Source: Omphiscola glabra (lineage: Eukaryota; Mollusca; Gastropoda; Lymnaeidae). From it: a stretch of 64,000 nucleotides of DNA. The stretch is taken from the NCBI GenBank assembly GCA_964017045.1, contig OZ024807.1:21436053-21500052 (forward strand). The letters run 5' to 3'. A model generated the notes under the pieces. The model saw only the letters and a list, made by a program, of their open reading frames with translations, was not told where the DNA came from and did not search any database. Made by a program: the position numbers and the translations under genes. Positions 61,807 to 64,000 of this stretch are shown piece after piece (within the stretch, counting starts at the first letter, position 1; each line of letters begins with the position of its first letter).

Positions 61807-63816
61807 TGACAGACAGACAGACAGATAGATAGATGTATCGATATATAGGTATGTAGGTATGTAGGTAGGTAGGTAGGTAGGTAGGTAGGTAGATAGATGA
61901 TAGGTGTATTTATATAGACTGACATGTAAATAGGACAGGCTGTCAAGTAATTAAGGTAGATTGACATTTATTTACGATAGACCAACTTGTATTTTAGATA
62001 TTTTGATATGTATTTAGGATAGACTGGCATGTATTTTAGAAAGATTGACACTTTTTTTATATAGAACGACATGTATTTAGGATAGACATATATTTATTTA
62101 TGATACACTTACATGTATTTAGATTGATTGACAAGTATTATATATATAGTAACAAGTATACAAGAAACATACAGTATATTTTTTTAAATAATCTTTTTTT
62201 TTTTTTAAATGTATTTTTATATCTATAAGGAAATACTATAATGCATTTGTGTAAAGATTTTAAAAAAAATAACATTGTGTGCTTAAGTTTAAACAATGAT
62301 TATTTGCCTTATCTCTTGTAGATGGTTTAAAGTCTGTTCGGATAGACAAGAAGGTAAAATAAAATGTTTAAAACAAAGTTGGAATTATAACAATATTTAG
62401 CTTTTAACTGTATGGTTTATCGTTTAAGACATGTGCATTTAATTTGTTTATATAGAAATGATTCGAGTGTGTATATTTGATCTACACGTTATGTACCATG
62501 AAACATCGTTGTAACGCGATGATTGTGTTCAAAACATTGGATCTCCATAATGACGGGTCAAGTTGATGCGGTCCTGAAATAATTTTTGATGCGACCTAAA
62601 CCGTCGCTGCTAATGCATCCTAATGCACCCGAGACACCTACCGAGGCACATACAACAAGAGACCTAGATGGGCTTTCAATTGTTTTGTAGTTTTTAAAGC
62701 TTATAATAATTTTTTGGAAATTTGTATTTTTAACTGTAGAGTTTAGCAAAATAGTATGAATGTGAATATTTTTTTCAAGTAGATTGCTCGAATAATTTCA
62801 CAATATAACCGAAGACTTCCCATGAACACATCTTAATTCCTTTTATTTTTACATCAAACTGTAAATTTTGAAAGGTATTTTTATTTCTTGATAATTAAAT
62901 AAATACAGTGCCTCTTGATAATATGTTTTATTTAATTTTCAGTTCAAGTTGATAATTTCGATATCTACAGTCTAAACAAAAGTATAGGTATATTTTACAA
63001 TTATATTTTTATTTGTTCAAGTTATTTTATCAAATTATGTAGTTTTTATTGAAAATTATCTTTTTTCATATTTGTTTCTTAGTTTTTTACTTGTTAGTAG
63101 ATAAATAAAAGCGTATTATACCTGACACACTGTACAAGTTTAATCATCATTTTTAGACAGAGCTTTAACCATAGGTATCTCTAATATACTGACTTACATT
63201 TAGAGTTTAGCGGTTATTGAAAACAAAAATAGTTTTTCAGAAATTAAACCGAAAAGTAAAATTACTAAAGGTAAATGACAACAGTATGGTTAAAATAAAA
63301 CCATGGGCAAAGCACTAAGTTACATATTTCGCGATACGACTTTTCCTGAAAATAATATAATTAATAAGATGGTTTTGGAATAAGAATAATGGTTTTATTG
63401 ACTTAAAAATTATTTTTAAATACAAACATTTTTATAATGTGTATAATGTATTTGGTTTTAAATTATAGTAGGAATGTAGGCAGGTGTGGACCAACCTATC
63501 GCCCGATTGGCCGATACAACTGACTTTATCCTCTAAGAAAAGTTTTCTTAGTTGTTTAGTTTTTTGACAAAAATATATATACAAATATTTATATGAATGA
63601 ACAAATTCATCTCGAAAATATTGAACACATTTAATAAAACAACGATTGTTTTTGTTTTCAGTGCTTAAAAAGACAATTGTGGACAGCGATTATTTATCAA
63701 GCAAAGAACATACAGCCACTCCAGAAAATGGACTTTATGTAAATTGTTTACCAACCAACCCGCTTTACACAATGATGGAGAGGAGGAAAATATCCCTTGA
63801 AATTAATCGCAAATAA
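56641..63816 (+). CDS. Gene B: three-Ig-domain single-pass receptor with phosphotyrosine-motif tail (12 coding exons, 437 aa)
   Basis: This is a predicted cell-surface receptor of the immunoglobulin superfamily. Exons are 56641-56707, 56893-57204, 57487-57605, 57698-57875, 58398-58571, 60074-60154, 61104-61199, 61552-61576, 62322-62353, 62943-62987, 63241-63270 and 63662-63816 (1314 nt in frame). Residues 1 to about 22 form a signal peptide. Ig-like domains lie at about 24-126, 127-226 and 227-310. The third has the classic Ig C-W-C pattern (C247, W261, C288 in NFSCQASNSFGW). Residues 322-341 form the transmembrane helix. The tail (342-437) has Y370 (DIYSL), Y412 in YVNC (YxN, Grb2-type), NPLY at 419-422 (NPxY, PTB/endocytosis-type) and YTMM at 422-425 (YxxM, PI3K-type). 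These motif roles come from other receptors. Sequons are numerous. I know no orthologue by name. Confidence 0.87.
56893..57204 (+). CDS. Gene B exon 2: first Ig-like domain
   Basis: The acceptor is TATTTTTTCTAG and the donor GTAAGT, phase 1 to 1. It holds cysteines in LSCEP, NTNCNTT, AGCYKNW and QKCIL, and several sequons (NTT, NWT, NIS, NFT). Confidence 0.9.
57487..57605 (+). CDS. Gene B exon 3: first half of Ig domain 2
   Basis: The acceptor is TTATTATATAG and the donor GTGAGT, phase 1 to 0. It encodes GLHLNCWAGKVYPKPECLFE, an Ig B-C strand region with the C-x(10)-C spacing seen also in B'. Confidence 0.9.
57698..57875 (+). CDS. Gene B exon 4: second half of Ig domain 2
   Basis: The acceptor is CTTAAATTCAG and the donor GTAATT, phase 0 to 1. 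It holds MVNCTAFLPYSSEQP and three sequons. Splitting an Ig domain with a phase-0 intron is shared with B'. Confidence 0.9.
58398..58571 (+). CDS. Gene B exon 5: first half of Ig domain 3
   Basis: The acceptor is TTTGCAACTAAG and the donor GTAATT, phase 1 to 1. It encodes DGSNITCQCVRNDS and STNISLRWFPTHY, with the conserved C-strand tryptophan (W261). Confidence 0.85.
58721..59149 (-). mobile_element. Possible solo LTR in intron 5 of gene B
   Basis: The segment starts TGTCTAAGG and ends CCTTACA, so it has TG...CA termini. On the minus strand it holds an AATAAAG-type signal and a short downstream region, as in an LTR. There is no matching target-site duplication, which weakens the call. Confidence 0.35.
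60074..60154 (+). CDS. Gene B exon 6: second half of Ig domain 3
   Basis: The acceptor is GATATTACAG and the donor GTAGGT, phase 1 to 1. It encodes VNFSCQASNSFGWTSSHVHY, the F-strand cysteine region of an Ig fold. Confidence 0.87.
61104..61199 (+). CDS. Gene B exon 7: transmembrane helix
   Basis: The acceptor is a long poly-T tract ending in TTTTAG and the donor is GTAATA, phase 1 to 1. It encodes LINILMLTAFGPICLILFFL followed by lysine. Confidence 0.88.
61552..61576 (+). CDS. Gene B exon 8: 25-nt tail microexon
   Basis: It lies between CAATTTTTCAG and GTAAGT, phase 1 in and 2 out. It encodes ATFDVMIH and two bases of a lysine codon. It is required to keep the next exon (32 nt) in the frame that matches the last exons. 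Confidence 0.7.
61600..61900. repeat. (GATA)n microsatellite with GACA and GGTA variants
   Basis: It lies in the intron after tail microexon 61552-61576. It grades into a degenerate TAGACTGACATGTATTTAG-like repeat up to about 62150. The minus-strand open frame is a by-product of the 4-bp period. Confidence 0.95.
61912..62150. repeat. Degenerate ~30-bp tandem repeat
   Basis: Units resembling GATAGACTGACATGTATTTA recur about eight times with much divergence, next to the GATA tract. Confidence 0.7.
62322..62353 (+). CDS. Gene B exon 9: 32-nt tail microexon
   Basis: The acceptor is ATCTCTTGTAG and the donor GTAAAA, phase 2 in and 1 out. It encodes WFKVCSDRQE. If the 25-nt exon before it were skipped, it would be read as DGLKSVRIDKK and the protein would stop early in the next exon. 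Confidence 0.75.
62943..62987 (+). CDS. Gene B exon 10: tail exon with Y370
   Basis: The acceptor is TTTAATTTTCAG and the donor GTATAT, phase 1 to 1. It encodes QVDNFDIYSLNKSI. Confidence 0.75.
63241..63270 (+). CDS. Gene B exon 11: 30-nt symmetric tail microexon
   Basis: The acceptor is AATAGTTTTTCAG and the donor GTAAAT, phase 1 to 1. It encodes EIKPKSKITK. Because it is symmetric, skipping it would keep the frame, so it may be optional. Confidence 0.65.
63662..63816 (+). CDS. Gene B exon 12: signalling tail and stop
   Basis: The acceptor is TTTTTGTTTTCAG, phase 1 in. It encodes TPENGLYVNCLPTNPLYTMM within 50 residues, ending in TAA at 63814-63816. Confidence 0.9.
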
Positions 63817-63897
63817 AACTAACAAAACGTGCATGAAACTTACAAAATACTTTGCGAAGTCAGTGATTTAAGCTGCTCGCTATTTGTTGTATTTATA

Positions 63898-63903
63898 AAT
63901 AAA
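63898..63903 (+). terminator. Polyadenylation signal of gene B
   Basis: AATAAA lies 82 bp after the stop codon, in AT-rich sequence. Confidence 0.75.
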
Positions 63904-64000
63904 TTTCAATCATTTATTTTTTACCTGATTTTAAATTAAAGTGATAATATCGAGAATATTGAAATGTTAAGATGAATGCTTAGTGATTTATTTCAATGAT

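Noticed and set aside
61548..61967. 139-codon minus-strand frame
   Set aside because: GATA-type microsatellite translation, as for the other tetranucleotide block.
62322..62353. Reading exon 9 of gene B directly after exon 7 in phase 1
   Set aside because: This reading gives DGLKSVRIDKK and then a stop in the next exon. Inserting the 25-nt exon at 61552 restores the frame through to the last exon, so the direct join was rejected as the main form and kept only as a possible splice variant.

Overview
This window is nuclear DNA from an animal, most likely a mollusc and plausibly a pulmonate snail. It is AT-rich and has long introns with canonical GT/AG sites, AATAAA polyadenylation signals, and abundant TA and GATA microsatellites and minisatellites. 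Its mobile elements (RTE-, CR1/L2- and jockey-like LINEs, a Merlin-type transposase, a hAT-type non-autonomous element) are typical of metazoans. The species assignment is inferred from genome style only. I saw no bacterial-style genes, rRNA, tRNA or CRISPR array.

Two complete multi-exon genes can be assembled, and every splice phase agrees. Gene A (+, coding 10951..28366, 7 coding exons, 563 aa) encodes a signal peptide, a cysteine-containing Ig-like ectodomain, one transmembrane helix and a cytoplasmic ankyrin domain. The ankyrin domain is made of three nearly identical 195-bp units. Gene B (+, 56641..63816, 12 coding exons, 437 aa) encodes a signal peptide, three Ig-like domains, one transmembrane helix and a cytoplasmic tail built from several microexons. 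The tail carries NPxY, YxxM and YxN tyrosine motifs. Both look like single-pass cell-surface receptors.

Upstream of B lies an older direct duplicate of its 5' half (about 36.9-42.3 kb against 54.0-58.3 kb). Its exons are broken by stops and frameshifts and its signal exon is missing, so it is a pseudogene (B'). Further on, at 45677..45870, is an intact terminal exon with two ITIM-like motifs and its own polyadenylation signal. It is either the tail of B' or of another paralogue. A decayed extra Ig exon sits in an intron of gene A. Together these suggest a birth-and-death cluster of Ig-type receptors with different cytoplasmic signalling modules: ankyrin, PI3K/adaptor-type and ITIM-type.

Layout: 1-10.8 kb is intergenic, with a Merlin relic, MITE-like pieces and minisatellites. 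10.9-28.7 kb is gene A, with nested LINE relics and a 1.5-kb 15-bp satellite in its introns. 28.7-36.6 kb is intergenic, with a strong heat-shock-element array, an RTE LINE 3' end and minisatellites. 36.6-46.2 kb holds pseudogene B', a (GATA)n block beside a LINE tail, a hAT-type element, a jockey-like LINE and the ITIM exon. 46.2-54 kb is intergenic, with an L2/CR1-like LINE and a 76-bp repeat. 54-64 kb is the gene B block.
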